From NCBI GenBank assembly GCA_002344055.1, contig DDTH01000019.1, positions 1 through 64,000 of the forward strand: a stretch of 64,000 nucleotides of DNA, written 5' to 3'. The notes under the pieces were generated by a model. That model did no database searches. It was given only the letters and a program-made list of their open reading frames with translations, and was not told where the DNA came from. Shown in pieces: positions 56,643 through 64,000 of this stretch. The translations under genes were made by a program, and so were the position numbers. The stretch's first letter is position 1. Every line of letters starts with the position of its first letter. The DNA comes from Sphingomonadales bacterium UBA2369 (lineage in GTDB: Bacteria; Pseudomonadota; Alphaproteobacteria; Sphingomonadales; Sphingomonadaceae).

Positions 56643-58436
56643 ATGCGCCAGATCGAACGATTTCCGAACCTCGTCACGATGTTCTTCAAGCGTGCCAAAC
56701 AGGGGGGCGACCGGCCGTTCCTGTGGGCGAAGAAGGACCGCGAATGGACTCCGACCAGCTGGAGCGAAGCCGCCGACACGGTCGCGCGCCTTGCCGGCGC
56801 GCTGAAGCGGCTGGGTCTGCAGCCCGGCGACCGGGTGATGCTGGTCAGCGAGAATCGGCCGGAATGGCTGATGGCCGATTTCGCCATCATGGCCGCCGGC
56901 TGCATCACCGTGCCGACCTACATCACCAATACCGAGCGCGACCACCAGCATATCCTGGACGATAGCGGCGCACGGGCCGTGATCGTGTCCAACGGAAAGC
57001 TCGCCAAGACCCTGCTGCCTGCGGCCGTGCGCAGTTCGAATTGCGAGCATGTGATTGGCATCGATCCGATCAGCGGCATCGGCCAGGCTGGCAGCGTCGA
57101 CTTCCTGCAATGGAGCGACCTGATCGCGGCCGAAGAAGCGGACATCAAGGGCTGCGCCGCCCGCGCCACCTTCAAGCGCGAGGATCTGGCCTGCATCATC
57201 TACACGTCCGGCACCGGCGGCGCGCCGCGCGGCGTGATGCAGCATCACGGTGCGATCCTGCACAATGTCGAAGGCTGCGCCGAGGTGATCAGCAATGATT
57301 TCGGCTGGGACGAGGAAGTGTTCCTGTCCTTCCTCCCCGCCAGCCACGCTTACGAGCATAGCGGCGGGCAGATGTTCCCGGTCGGGCTCGGCGCACAAAT
57401 CTATTATTCCGAAGGGCTGGAGAAGCTTGCGTCGAACATCGAAGAGGTGCGGCCGACGCTCATGGTCGTCGTCCCCCGGCTGTTCGAGGTGCTGCGCCAG
57501 CGCATCCTGAAGCAGGTCGAGAAGCAGGGCGGGATGGCCGCCTTCCTGATGGACAAGGCACTGAAGATCGGTGCGAAATCCTATGACGGGCGCAAGGGCG
57601 TGCTCGACATGCCGATGGATTTCCTCGTCTCCCGGCTGCTGCGGCCGAAGATCCAGAAGAAGTTCGGGGGGCGGATCAAGGCGATGGTCTCGGGCGGGGC
57701 GCCGCTCAATCCCGAGGTCGGCATCTTTTTCCACTCGCTCGGCCTGACCTTGCTGCAGGGCTATGGCCAGACCGAGGCGGCGCCGGTGATGAGCTGCAAC
57801 CGCCCCAGCGTCGGCCTCGCCATGCACACGGTCGGCCCGCCCTTGATGAACACCGAGATCAAGATTGCGGAGGATGGCGAGATCCTCGTCGCGGGCGAAC
57901 TGGTGATGCACGGTTATTGGCGCAACGAGGCGCTGACCGCGAAGACGGTGGTCGATGGCTGGCTCCACACGGGGGATGTCGGCCATATCGACGAAGCCGG
58001 GCGGATCGTGATCACCGATCGCAAGAAGGACCTGATCGTCAACGACAAGGGCGACAATGTCGCGCCGCAGAAAGTGGAGGGCATGCTGACCCTCCAGAGC
58101 GAGATCGTGCAGGCCATGGTGACTGGCGACAAGCGCCCGTACATTGTCGGCCTGATCGTCCCCGATCCCGAATGGACCGCCGAATGGTGCGCCGCCAACT
58201 CCCGCAAATGCGATTTCGCCAAGGTGCGAACCGATCCCGATTACGTAAAGGCGCTGAGCGCCGCGGTGGACCGGGTGAACAAGGATCTGTCGGTGATCGA
58301 GAAGGTGCGCCGCTTCGTGATCGCGGACGAGCCGTTCACGGTGGAGAATGAGCAACTGACCCCATCCGTGAAGATCCGCCGGCACGTGCTGAAGGAGGTT
58401 TACGGCGAAAGGCTGGACGGGCTTTATGCACGCTGA
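56643..58436 (+). CDS. Long-chain acyl-CoA synthetase (AMP-forming)
   Basis: A 597-aa ANL-superfamily enzyme activating a fatty acid to acyl-CoA. The AMP/ATP loop is IIYTSGTGGAPRGVMQHHGA (note GGA where TTG/SGT-T-G-x-PK is usual), with the aromatic motif LQGYGQTEAAPV, hinge GWLHTGDVGHIDEAGRIVIT, then DRKKDLIVNDKGDNVAPQKV and the C-terminal catalytic region PSVKIRRHVLKEVYGERLD. This domain order and length match FadD15/FACL-like bacterial enzymes. The P-loop lacks the usual PKG lysine (PRG). GGGAGC upstream supports the start. Confidence 0.92.
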   Translation: MRQIERFPNLVTMFFKRAKQGGDRPFLWAKKDREWTPTSWSEAADTVARLAGALKRLGLQPGDRVMLVSENRPEWLMADFAIMAAGCITVPTYITNTERDHQHILDDSGARAVIVSNGKLAKTLLPAAVRSSNCEHVIGIDPISGIGQAGSVDFLQWSDLIAAEEADIKGCAARATFKREDLACIIYTSGTGGAPRGVMQHHGAILHNVEGCAEVISNDFGWDEEVFLSFLPASHAYEHSGGQMFPVGLGAQIYYSEGLEKLASNIEEVRPTLMVVVPRLFEVLRQRILKQVEKQGGMAAFLMDKALKIGAKSYDGRKGVLDMPMDFLVSRLLRPKIQKKFGGRIKAMVSGGAPLNPEVGIFFHSLGLTLLQGYGQTEAAPVMSCNRPSVGLAMHTVGPPLMNTEIKIAEDGEILVAGELVMHGYWRNEALTAKTVVDGWLHTGDVGHIDEAGRIVITDRKKDLIVNDKGDNVAPQKVEGMLTLQSEIVQAMVTGDKRPYIVGLIVPDPEWTAEWCAANSRKCDFAKVRTDPDYVKALSAAVDRVNKDLSVIEKVRRFVIADEPFTVENEQLTPSVKIRRHVLKEVYGERLDGLYAR

Positions 58437-58466
58437 TCGCATGCCCCGCTGCGCCGGCTCGGTGCC

Positions 58467-58679
58467 GTGCACTATCTGATCGGCTTGCTCGCCGCCTGCG
58501 GGTTTATCGCGCTCTGGTTCGTTCTGCCACGCCGCGGCACCAAGCGTAGCAAGCTTGTTCTGGTGATCGGTATCGCAACGATCGCGGTCGCAATCGGCGC
58601 TCTGTTTGTCCTGCCGGTCGAACCGGCTTCGCTGGCGGACTGCCGACCCGGTCCGTTCCGCTATTTGTGGCTGTGCTAG
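58467..58679 (+). CDS. Small two-helix membrane protein (tentative)
   Basis: A 70-aa protein from a GTG start with two hydrophobic segments, HYLIGLLAACGFIALWFVLP and KLVLVIGIATIAVAIGALFV, separated by a basic loop RRGTKRSK, and a short C-terminal tail with two cysteines. No good ribosome-binding site is visible and no homologue recognised; the membrane topology and absence of a competing frame support it. It converges on the next gene with 6 bp between. Confidence 0.5.
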   Translation: MHYLIGLLAACGFIALWFVLPRRGTKRSKLVLVIGIATIAVAIGALFVLPVEPASLADCRPGPFRYLWLC

Positions 58680-58685
58680 AGCCGA

Positions 58686-59249
58686 TCAGAGCAAATAGAC
58701 GATCAGATAGCGGGCGACGAGCGCGAGCATCGCGTAGCGGCTCCAGCGCTCGCCCCGCGTCAGCATCGCCGCAATCATCAGGGCGACGAGGATGACCGTC
58801 AGCCCCAAAGCCAGCGGGTGGACGAGGAAGCGCGCCAGCTCCGGCACGCTGGCGTAGAAACCGAGCTGGCAGACCAGCAGCCCCAGCATCACGCCGATCA
58901 CGATCCGGCGCATCCGGAAGAAGTGCTCGTCGAGATCCTGCGCGTCCCCGATCGCCTTGGGGAAGACGAGCGCGGCGGCGAGATAATAAGCGCTGGCGAA
59001 CAAAGCCGCGCCCACGAGCGCGGTGCTGGAGACGGTGATGAGGTCGCGGGTCACCCATGCCGCCTGCCAGAAGGACAACAGGTCGAGCAGGACGAAGGCG
59101 CCCAGCAAAGGCGTCAGCCAGCCGATCCTGACCGTCGATCCCACCGCCAGCCGCGCCTGAATGGCGCGCGCGAACCCCGCCAGCACCTCCGCCAGCGAAA
59201 GGCCCAACAACAGGCCGAACAAAGCAAAGATGAATTCGAAATCCGACAT
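58686..59249 (-). CDS. Polytopic membrane protein of unknown function
   Basis: A 187-aa protein with five to six transmembrane segments (FEFIFALFGLLLGLSLAEVL, LTPLLGAFVLLDLLSFWQAA, LVGAALFASAYYLAAALVFP, IVIGVMLGLLVCQLGFYASV, LALGLTVILVALMIAAML). The N-terminal EFIFALFGLLLGLSLAEVLAGF pattern, seen here in two parts, recurs in sphingomonad hypothetical membrane proteins. No catalytic residues are visible. It stands alone on the minus strand. Confidence 0.78.
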   Translation of the reverse strand: MSDFEFIFALFGLLLGLSLAEVLAGFARAIQARLAVGSTVRIGWLTPLLGAFVLLDLLSFWQAAWVTRDLITVSSTALVGAALFASAYYLAAALVFPKAIGDAQDLDEHFFRMRRIVIGVMLGLLVCQLGFYASVPELARFLVHPLALGLTVILVALMIAAMLTRGERWSRYAMLALVARYLIVYLL

Positions 59250-59329
59250 GGCGCCAGCCCGCTTCCTCTTTTCAACTTATGCGGTGACGAGATTGGAACG
59301 GCGCCGTCAAGGCCGGCGCGTGCCAGGGT

Positions 59330-60058
59330 TCAGCCTCTGAACGCATCCTTCGCCGCCCGCCGCTCGGCCAGCTCCTCGACCGAGGCGGCACGCATGAAGG
59401 GGTTGGTGGCGCGCTCCAGCGCGATCGTGGTCGGCACCGTCGCCTCCTCGCGGGCGCGGGCGGCTTCGACTTCGGCCATGCGGGTCAAGAGCGCTTCATT
59501 GTCGGGCTCAGCGGTCACGGCATAGCGGCCGTTCGACAGGGTATATTCGTGCGCGCAATAGACGCGCGTCTCCGGCGGGAGCGCGGCGAGGCGCTGCATG
59601 TTCGCGAACATCTGCGCCGCCGTGCCTTCGAATAGCCGCCCGCAGCCCATCGCAAAGAGCGTGTCTCCAACGAATATCGCCGCTTCGCCCGGCAGATGAT
59701 AGGCGATGTGGCCAGCGGTGTGGGCGGGGACTTCGAGGACTTCCGCCGCGATCCCGCCGAGCGTCGCGCGGTCGCCCTCGCCTACCTGCCGGTCGAGCGT
59801 CGGGATGCGCGCGGCTTCGGCCGCCGGGCCGGTGATGACGCACCCGGTTGCCGCCTTGATCGCTGCATTGCCGCCGGTGTGATCGGGGTGCCAGTGCGTG
59901 TTCCAGATCTGAGTGATCCGCCAGCCGCGCCGCTCCGCTTCGGCCAACACCGGCTCGGCCTGCGCCGGATCCACCACTGCCGTCTCTCCCGACACGGGGT
60001 CGTGCGCCAGCCAGATATAATTGTCGCTGAGCGCGGGGACGCGGGCGATTTCGATCAT
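59330..60058 (-). CDS. gloB: Hydroxyacylglutathione hydrolase (glyoxalase II)
   Basis: A 242-aa metallo-beta-lactamase-fold enzyme converting S-lactoylglutathione to lactate. The dinuclear metal site is complete: THWHPDHTGGN, PAHTAGHIAYHLPG, FVGDTLFAMGCGRLFEG and VYCAHEYTLSNGRYA; the C-terminal glutathione-binding extension ends EELAERRAAKDAFRG. It would act with a glyoxalase I; several VOC proteins are in this window but none is clearly GloA. Confidence 0.95.
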   Translation of the reverse strand: MIEIARVPALSDNYIWLAHDPVSGETAVVDPAQAEPVLAEAERRGWRITQIWNTHWHPDHTGGNAAIKAATGCVITGPAAEAARIPTLDRQVGEGDRATLGGIAAEVLEVPAHTAGHIAYHLPGEAAIFVGDTLFAMGCGRLFEGTAAQMFANMQRLAALPPETRVYCAHEYTLSNGRYAVTAEPDNEALLTRMAEVEAARAREEATVPTTIALERATNPFMRAASVEELAERRAAKDAFRG

Positions 60059-60112
60059 CGCTCCAGACTAGCGGATGTTCGCCGCGCGCGGAACCGGCGG
60101 CGCGCGCCCGCT

Positions 60113-60541
60113 TCAGTCCACGCGCTGGCCGGAGGTCCGCTGCGGCGATTCGACGATCACCCGCGCCCGCATGCCGAGCCTGCGCCGAAACCAGGAGCCG
60201 CTGCCGATCGAATAGACGCCTTGATAGGGCACCACGGTGATCGACCTGACCTCGCCCGGACCGAGCGTGAAGCCTCCCCGGTGGATGCCCTGCGCATCGC
60301 GGGGGTGGACGCGCGACGCGGCGAAGAAGGGATCGGCGGAGATGCTCAGCCGCACATTGCTGCTGTTGCGGAAGACGAGCCGCGTCGGCTGTCCGGACTC
60401 GAGCCTCAGCACAGCCGGCTCGAAACGCCCGACGCGGACCAGCACCTGCTCCTCGCGCGCCAGCCGCCATTCGGGCTCAGGTCCCTGCGCCGCCACAGGG
60501 ACGGCGAAAAGCACGAGCAGCAGGGCCAGCAGACGGCGCAT
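60113..60541 (-). CDS. Exported cupredoxin-like protein
   Basis: A 142-aa protein with signal peptide MRRLLALLLVLFAVPVAAQG. The body is beta-rich with the cupredoxin/EfeO-like pattern VGRFEPAVLRLESGQPTRLV followed by FRNSSNVRLSIS, then HPRDAQGIHRGGFTLGPGEV and VVPYQGVYSIGSGSWF. The classical Cu ligand set (His-Cys-His-Met) is not present; two histidines remain, so metal binding is uncertain. It may act in the periplasm near iron or copper handling. 54 bp upstream of gloB on the same strand. Confidence 0.75.
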   Translation of the reverse strand: MRRLLALLLVLFAVPVAAQGPEPEWRLAREEQVLVRVGRFEPAVLRLESGQPTRLVFRNSSNVRLSISADPFFAASRVHPRDAQGIHRGGFTLGPGEVRSITVVPYQGVYSIGSGSWFRRRLGMRARVIVESPQRTSGQRVD

Positions 60542-60604
60542 GACGGGCAGCTCCTTGGAAAGTCTGGACTTTCCCTATCATGCCGGGCCGCCCTGCTCCA
60601 AGCG

Positions 60605-62182
60605 CTAGAAGCGCAGCGGCGCGACCGTCTTCACCATCGGCAGCGCGGTGACGCGGCCGATCAGGGCCGGATCGACCTCGCCATCGACCGCCACCAAGGC
60701 GATCGCTTCCCCGCCCGCCGCGCGGCGGCCCAAGTGGAAAGTGGCGATGTTGACGCCCGCTTCGCCCAATGTGGTGCCGAGCGCGCCGATGAAGCCGGGG
60801 CGATCCTCGTTGACGATGTAGATCATGTCGCCGCCCAGCTCGGCCTCGACCGCGACGCCGAACAGTTCGACCAGGCGCGGCGCGGCATTGCCGAACAAGG
60901 TGCCCGCCACCGAGCGCTCCTCCGCCCCGCTGCCGACCGTGACGCGCACCAGCGTGTGATAATCGCCCTCCCGCTCGTGGCGGATTTCGCGCACGTCGAT
61001 GCCGCGCTCCTTCGCCAGGAACGGCGCATTGACCATGTTCACCGTGTCGGAATGGACACGCATCAGCCCGGCGAGAACGGCGGCCGAGATCGGCTTCTGG
61101 TTCAGCTCCGCAGCCGCGCCCTCCGTCTCGATCGCGATGTGGGTGAGGCCGCCATGGGCAAGCTGCCCGACCAGCGAACCCAACCGTTCGGCAAGCTGCA
61201 TATAGGGCTTCAGGCGCGGCGCTTCCTCGGCGCTGAGGCTCGGCATGTTGAGCGCGTTGGTGACGCCGCCACGGATCAGGAAATCGCTCATCTGTTCGGC
61301 CACCTGCAGCGCGACATTGACCTGGGCCTCGGTCGTGGAGGCGCCGAGATGCGGCGTAGCGACCAAACCCGGCGTGCCGAACAAGGCGTTCTGCTGCGCG
61401 GGTTCCTCCACGAACACATCGAGCGCCGCGCCGGCAATGTGGCCACTCTCCAGCCCGGCCTTCAGCGCCACCTCGTCGATCAGGCCGCCGCGCGCGCAAT
61501 TGACGATGCGAACCCCGGACTTTGTCTTCGCCAGATTTTCCGCGCTCAGGACATTGCGCGTCTGGTCTGTCAGCGGCGTGTGCAAGGTGATGAAGTCGGC
61601 ACGGGCGAGCAGCTGGTCCAGTTCCACCTTCTCGACGCCGAGATCAAGCGCACGCTCCTCGGTCAGGAAGGGATCGTAAGCGATGACGCGCATCCTGAGG
61701 CCGCGGGCGCGATCCGCGACGATCGAGCCGATATTGCCGCAGCCGATCAGGCCCAACGTTTTGGCGGTCAGTTCGACCCCCATGAAGCGGTTCTTCTCCC
61801 ACTTGCCGGCCTGGGTAGAGGCGTCCGCTTCCGGCAGCTGGCGGGCAAGCGCGAACATCATCGCGACGGCATGTTCGGCGGTGGTAATGCTGTTCCCGAA
61901 CGGCGTGTTCATCACGACCACGCCGCGCGCGGTGGCTGCCGCGACATCCACATTGTCGACGCCGATGCCTGCCCGGCCAATCACCTTCAGCTTCGTCGCG
62001 GCATCGAGCAGATCGGCGGTGACCTTGGTGGAGGAGCGGATTGCCAGGCCGTCATAATCGCCGATGATCGCCTTCAACTCGTCCTTCGACAAACCAGGCT
62101 TCTCGTGAACATCCACCCCGGCTTCGCGGAAAATGCGAGCGGCATTGGGATCCATTTTGTCGGAGATGAGAACGCGGGGCAT
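60605..62182 (-). CDS. serA: D-3-phosphoglycerate dehydrogenase
   Basis: A 525-aa enzyme for the first step of serine synthesis. NAD-binding LGLIGCGNIGSIVADRARGL, substrate/catalytic NCARGGLIDE and TPHLGASTTEAQVNVALQVA with the His-Glu pair, then the ASB domain (about 320-445) and a C-terminal ACT domain (about 450-525: YIVNEDRPGFIGALGTTLGE), which gives serine feedback. This is the long, type I form. Its ATG shares one base with the serC TGA (TGATG), so translation is coupled. Confidence 0.97.
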   Translation of the reverse strand: MPRVLISDKMDPNAARIFREAGVDVHEKPGLSKDELKAIIGDYDGLAIRSSTKVTADLLDAATKLKVIGRAGIGVDNVDVAAATARGVVVMNTPFGNSITTAEHAVAMMFALARQLPEADASTQAGKWEKNRFMGVELTAKTLGLIGCGNIGSIVADRARGLRMRVIAYDPFLTEERALDLGVEKVELDQLLARADFITLHTPLTDQTRNVLSAENLAKTKSGVRIVNCARGGLIDEVALKAGLESGHIAGAALDVFVEEPAQQNALFGTPGLVATPHLGASTTEAQVNVALQVAEQMSDFLIRGGVTNALNMPSLSAEEAPRLKPYMQLAERLGSLVGQLAHGGLTHIAIETEGAAAELNQKPISAAVLAGLMRVHSDTVNMVNAPFLAKERGIDVREIRHEREGDYHTLVRVTVGSGAEERSVAGTLFGNAAPRLVELFGVAVEAELGGDMIYIVNEDRPGFIGALGTTLGEAGVNIATFHLGRRAAGGEAIALVAVDGEVDPALIGRVTALPMVKTVAPLRF

Positions 62183-63324
62183 CAGGCGGCTTTCGTTTCG
62201 TGGAAGGCCCAGTCGAGCCAGGGGATGAGCGCTTCGACATCGGCGGTGTCGACGGTCGCGCCACACCAGATACGAAGGTGCGGCGGGGCGTCGCGGTGAC
62301 CGGCTATGTCGTAGGCGGCGCCCTCGGCATCGAGCAGCGATTCGATCGCCTTCACAAAAGCGCGCTGGCCGTCCTCGTCGAGCTCGACCTTGAGCTTAAG
62401 GCAGACGCTCGTGTTGCTGCGCGTCGCCGGATCGACCGCCAACGGGCCGAGCCAATCCGTGCGGTCCGCCCAGGCGTAAAGCGCAGCGGCATTAGCATCG
62501 GCGCGGGCGCGCAGAGCGGCGAGGCCGCCGATCCCTTCCGCCCATTCCAGCGCGAAGATCACGTCCTCCACCGCCAGCATGCTCGGCGTGTTGATCGTCT
62601 CGCCCTTGAAAATACCTTCGTTGAGCTTGCCGCCCTTCGTCATTCGAAACAGCTTCGGGAGCGGCCATGGCGGCGCGTAGCTTTCCAGCCGCTCGACCGC
62701 GCGCGGCCCGAGGATCAGGATGCCGTGCGCGCCCTCGCCGCCCAGCACTTTCTGCCAGGAGAATGTCGTCACATCGAGCTTATCGAAGGGCAGATCCTGC
62801 GCGAAGGCGGCGGAAGTGGCGTCGCAAATGCTAAGGCCAGCACGGTCGTCCGCGATCCAGTCCGCATCCGGCACGCGCACACCGGAGGTGGTGCCGTTCC
62901 AGGTAAAGACCACGTCGCTCGCCGGATCGACGGCGGCGAGATCCGGCAATTCGCCATAGTCCGCGCGCAGGATCGTCGCGTCGAGCTTCAATTGTTTGGC
63001 GACGTCGGTGACCCAGCCTTCGCCGAAACTCTCCCAGGCCAGCATCGTCACCGGCCGCGGTCCGAGCATGCTCCACAATGCCATCTCCACCGCGCCGGTA
63101 TCGGAGGCCGGGACGATGCCGATGCGGTGCGTGTCCGGCACGCGCAATATCTTGCGGGTCAGCTCGATCGCATGCGCCAGTCGCGCCTTGCCGATCTTTG
63201 AACGATGGGAACGGCCTAGGCTATCCGTGGTCAGCCGGGACGCGTCCCAGCCGGGCGGCTTGGCACAGGGGCCGGACGAGAAATGGGGTCGTGCCGGGCG
63301 GATACCCGGTTTGGTCGCAGTCAT
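62182..63324 (-). CDS. serC: Phosphoserine aminotransferase
   Basis: A 380-aa PLP enzyme, the second step of serine synthesis. The alphaproteobacterial form is recognised by the N-terminal PARPHFSSGPCAKPPGWD, RVPDTHRIGIVPASDTGAVE, the PLP-Lys in TFSWQKVLGGEGAHG and PHLRIWCGATVDTADV. serA follows directly. The 5' untranslated region contains the serC-motif RNA whose last hairpin covers the ribosome-binding site. Confidence 0.96.
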   Translation of the reverse strand: MTATKPGIRPARPHFSSGPCAKPPGWDASRLTTDSLGRSHRSKIGKARLAHAIELTRKILRVPDTHRIGIVPASDTGAVEMALWSMLGPRPVTMLAWESFGEGWVTDVAKQLKLDATILRADYGELPDLAAVDPASDVVFTWNGTTSGVRVPDADWIADDRAGLSICDATSAAFAQDLPFDKLDVTTFSWQKVLGGEGAHGILILGPRAVERLESYAPPWPLPKLFRMTKGGKLNEGIFKGETINTPSMLAVEDVIFALEWAEGIGGLAALRARADANAAALYAWADRTDWLGPLAVDPATRSNTSVCLKLKVELDEDGQRAFVKAIESLLDAEGAAYDIAGHRDAPPHLRIWCGATVDTADVEALIPWLDWAFHETKAA

Positions 63325-63327
63325 GTC

Positions 63328-63406
63328 AGACTCTCCTCACAGAGAGCACGCGCCGCGTTGGGACGGCGTGGCCCGGAGCCGGGAGTAGAGTCCGCACGCC
63401 TCCCGT
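63328..63406 (-). ncRNA. serC leader RNA motif
   Basis: On the minus strand: CGGGAG...CTCCCG, then CCCGGCTCCGGG, CGCCG...CGGCG and the terminal CTCTC-TGTGAG-GAGAG, which contains the GAGGAG ribosome-binding site 7-12 nt from the serC ATG. GACTCT (63392-63387) can instead pair with AGAGTC (63334-63329), an alternative fold releasing or hiding the site. Position and shape match the Rfam serC motif of alphaproteobacteria; its ligand is not established here. Confidence 0.85.
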
Positions 63407-63474
63407 CAAGCGCGGCGTGAATGTTTGACCAGCCGACTCTTGACGCGATTCCCTTGTGCGGGGATGGTTAACGC

Positions 63475-64000
63475 ATGCGCTGGACCCCGGCCTTGTTCGC
63501 TCTTTTGCTCACCGCCTGCATCCCGGGCGGCGGCAGCGATACGCCACCTTCGGACTATAGCCCGCCGCAGGCGCAGCCGCCGGCGGGCCGTGAGGCGACC
63601 CTGCAATGCCATCTCGATCTTGCGCGTGAAGGCGTGCAGTTCCGCGCCCTGCCGGACCGGCGGTTCGAAAATGGCTGCACCGCGATCGGCGCGATCCAGC
63701 TGACCGATGTCGGCGTGCCGACGACCAACATCACCGCCATGACCTGCCCCGTCGCGCGGCAATATGCGCGTTGGCTGCGCGAGGCCGTGCAGCCGGCCGC
63801 GAGCCAGATTCTCGGCACGACCGTCACCCGCGTCGAGACGTTCGGCACCTATGCCTGCCGCAGCGTGAACAGCCAGCCCGGCGCGCGGATCAGTGAGCAT
63901 GGCTATGCCAATGCGATCGACATCTCCGCCTTCACATTGGGCAATGGCCGCCGGATCACGGTGGTCGATGGCTGGAATGGCGACGACGAACGCGTGCGCC
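63475..64000 (+). CDS. Extensin-like family lipoprotein, N-terminal part (3' truncated)
   Basis: 175 codons are visible and the frame runs off the window. A lipoprotein signal (PALFALLLTAC, Cys at residue 15) is followed by a Pro/Ser-rich linker and an extensin-like domain (PF06904): CHLDLAREGVQFRALPDRRF, CTAIGAIQLTDVGVP, MTCPVARQYARWLREAVQPA, TFGTYACRSVNSQPGARISE and HGYANAIDISAFTLGNGRRI. The conserved H-x-YANAID-I motif and paired cysteines resemble D-Ala-D-Ala carboxypeptidase-like LAS metallopeptidases, so peptidoglycan action is plausible. Divergent from serC. Confidence 0.9.
   Translation, partial: MRWTPALFALLLTACIPGGGSDTPPSDYSPPQAQPPAGREATLQCHLDLAREGVQFRALPDRRFENGCTAIGAIQLTDVGVPTTNITAMTCPVARQYARWLREAVQPAASQILGTTVTRVETFGTYACRSVNSQPGARISEHGYANAIDISAFTLGNGRRITVVDGWNGDDERVR

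Overview
The window looks like chromosomal DNA of a Sphingomonadales alphaproteobacterium (Sphingomonas/Sphingosinicella type). The grounds are high G+C, two TonB-dependent receptors, a K+-independent proton pyrophosphatase, the alphaproteobacterial serC leader RNA upstream of serC-serA, and gene neighbourhoods such as infA-maf-RNase E/G-yacG-tRNA-Phe and cobT/phytase-like esterase/rpmB. I see no insertion sequence, prophage or CRISPR array. Genes are packed tightly, with many 1-4 bp start/stop overlaps, and several intergenic spacers hold large palindromes.

Region 1 (1-12,276): the end of clpB, then an accessory-looking block. It holds a sulfotransferase-like gene, two back-to-back paralogous 2OG-Fe(II) oxygenases, a TPR protein fused to a third 2OG oxygenase, a SAM methyltransferase and a large TonB-dependent receptor. 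After one secreted protein comes a TPR protein fused to an Asp/Asn beta-hydroxylase domain, at the end of an xseA-DUF2093-M23 peptidase operon. This concentration of tailoring enzymes beside an outer-membrane receptor is one of the two most interesting parts of the window. Region 2 (12,287-18,271): xseA and purD diverge from overlapping start codons. A chain of tiny membrane proteins, an HhH protein, a CorC-type transporter and an OmpA lipoprotein follow.

Region 3 (18,280-24,299): an eight-gene minus-strand run (four VOC proteins, one with two domains; two double-DUF1428 proteins; a GST; a DHFR-like reductase) diverges from an HxlR regulator that has an operator-like palindrome at its start. 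It looks like a stress or detoxification regulon. Region 4 (24,363-36,916): CobS- and CobT-like genes split by an MFS transporter and a 45-aa microprotein, a phytase-like esterase, rpmB, tadA, a J-domain protein, bolA, a PadR/membrane-protein pair, pirin, an epoxide-hydrolase-like enzyme, nusB and thiL. Region 5 (37,038-47,515): hppA, an S9 peptidase, a secreted protein of unknown function, infA and maf. A three-gene islet (ATP-grasp, anchored protein, CPBP protease) follows, then RNase E/G, yacG and tRNA-Phe with a structured tail.

Region 6 (47,560-64,000): a second TonB-dependent receptor with a Cys/His-rich exported partner, acnA, a small CBU_0592-like membrane protein, a cyclase-family hydrolase, a rhodanese, gamma-glutamyltransferase, an acyl-CoA synthetase, small membrane proteins, gloB, serA and serC with its leader RNA, and the start of an extensin-like lipoprotein. 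Three genes (thiL, maf and the CBU_0592-like gene) appear able to start at CTG. For maf and the CBU_0592-like gene no ATG, GTG or TTG preserves the conserved N-terminus.
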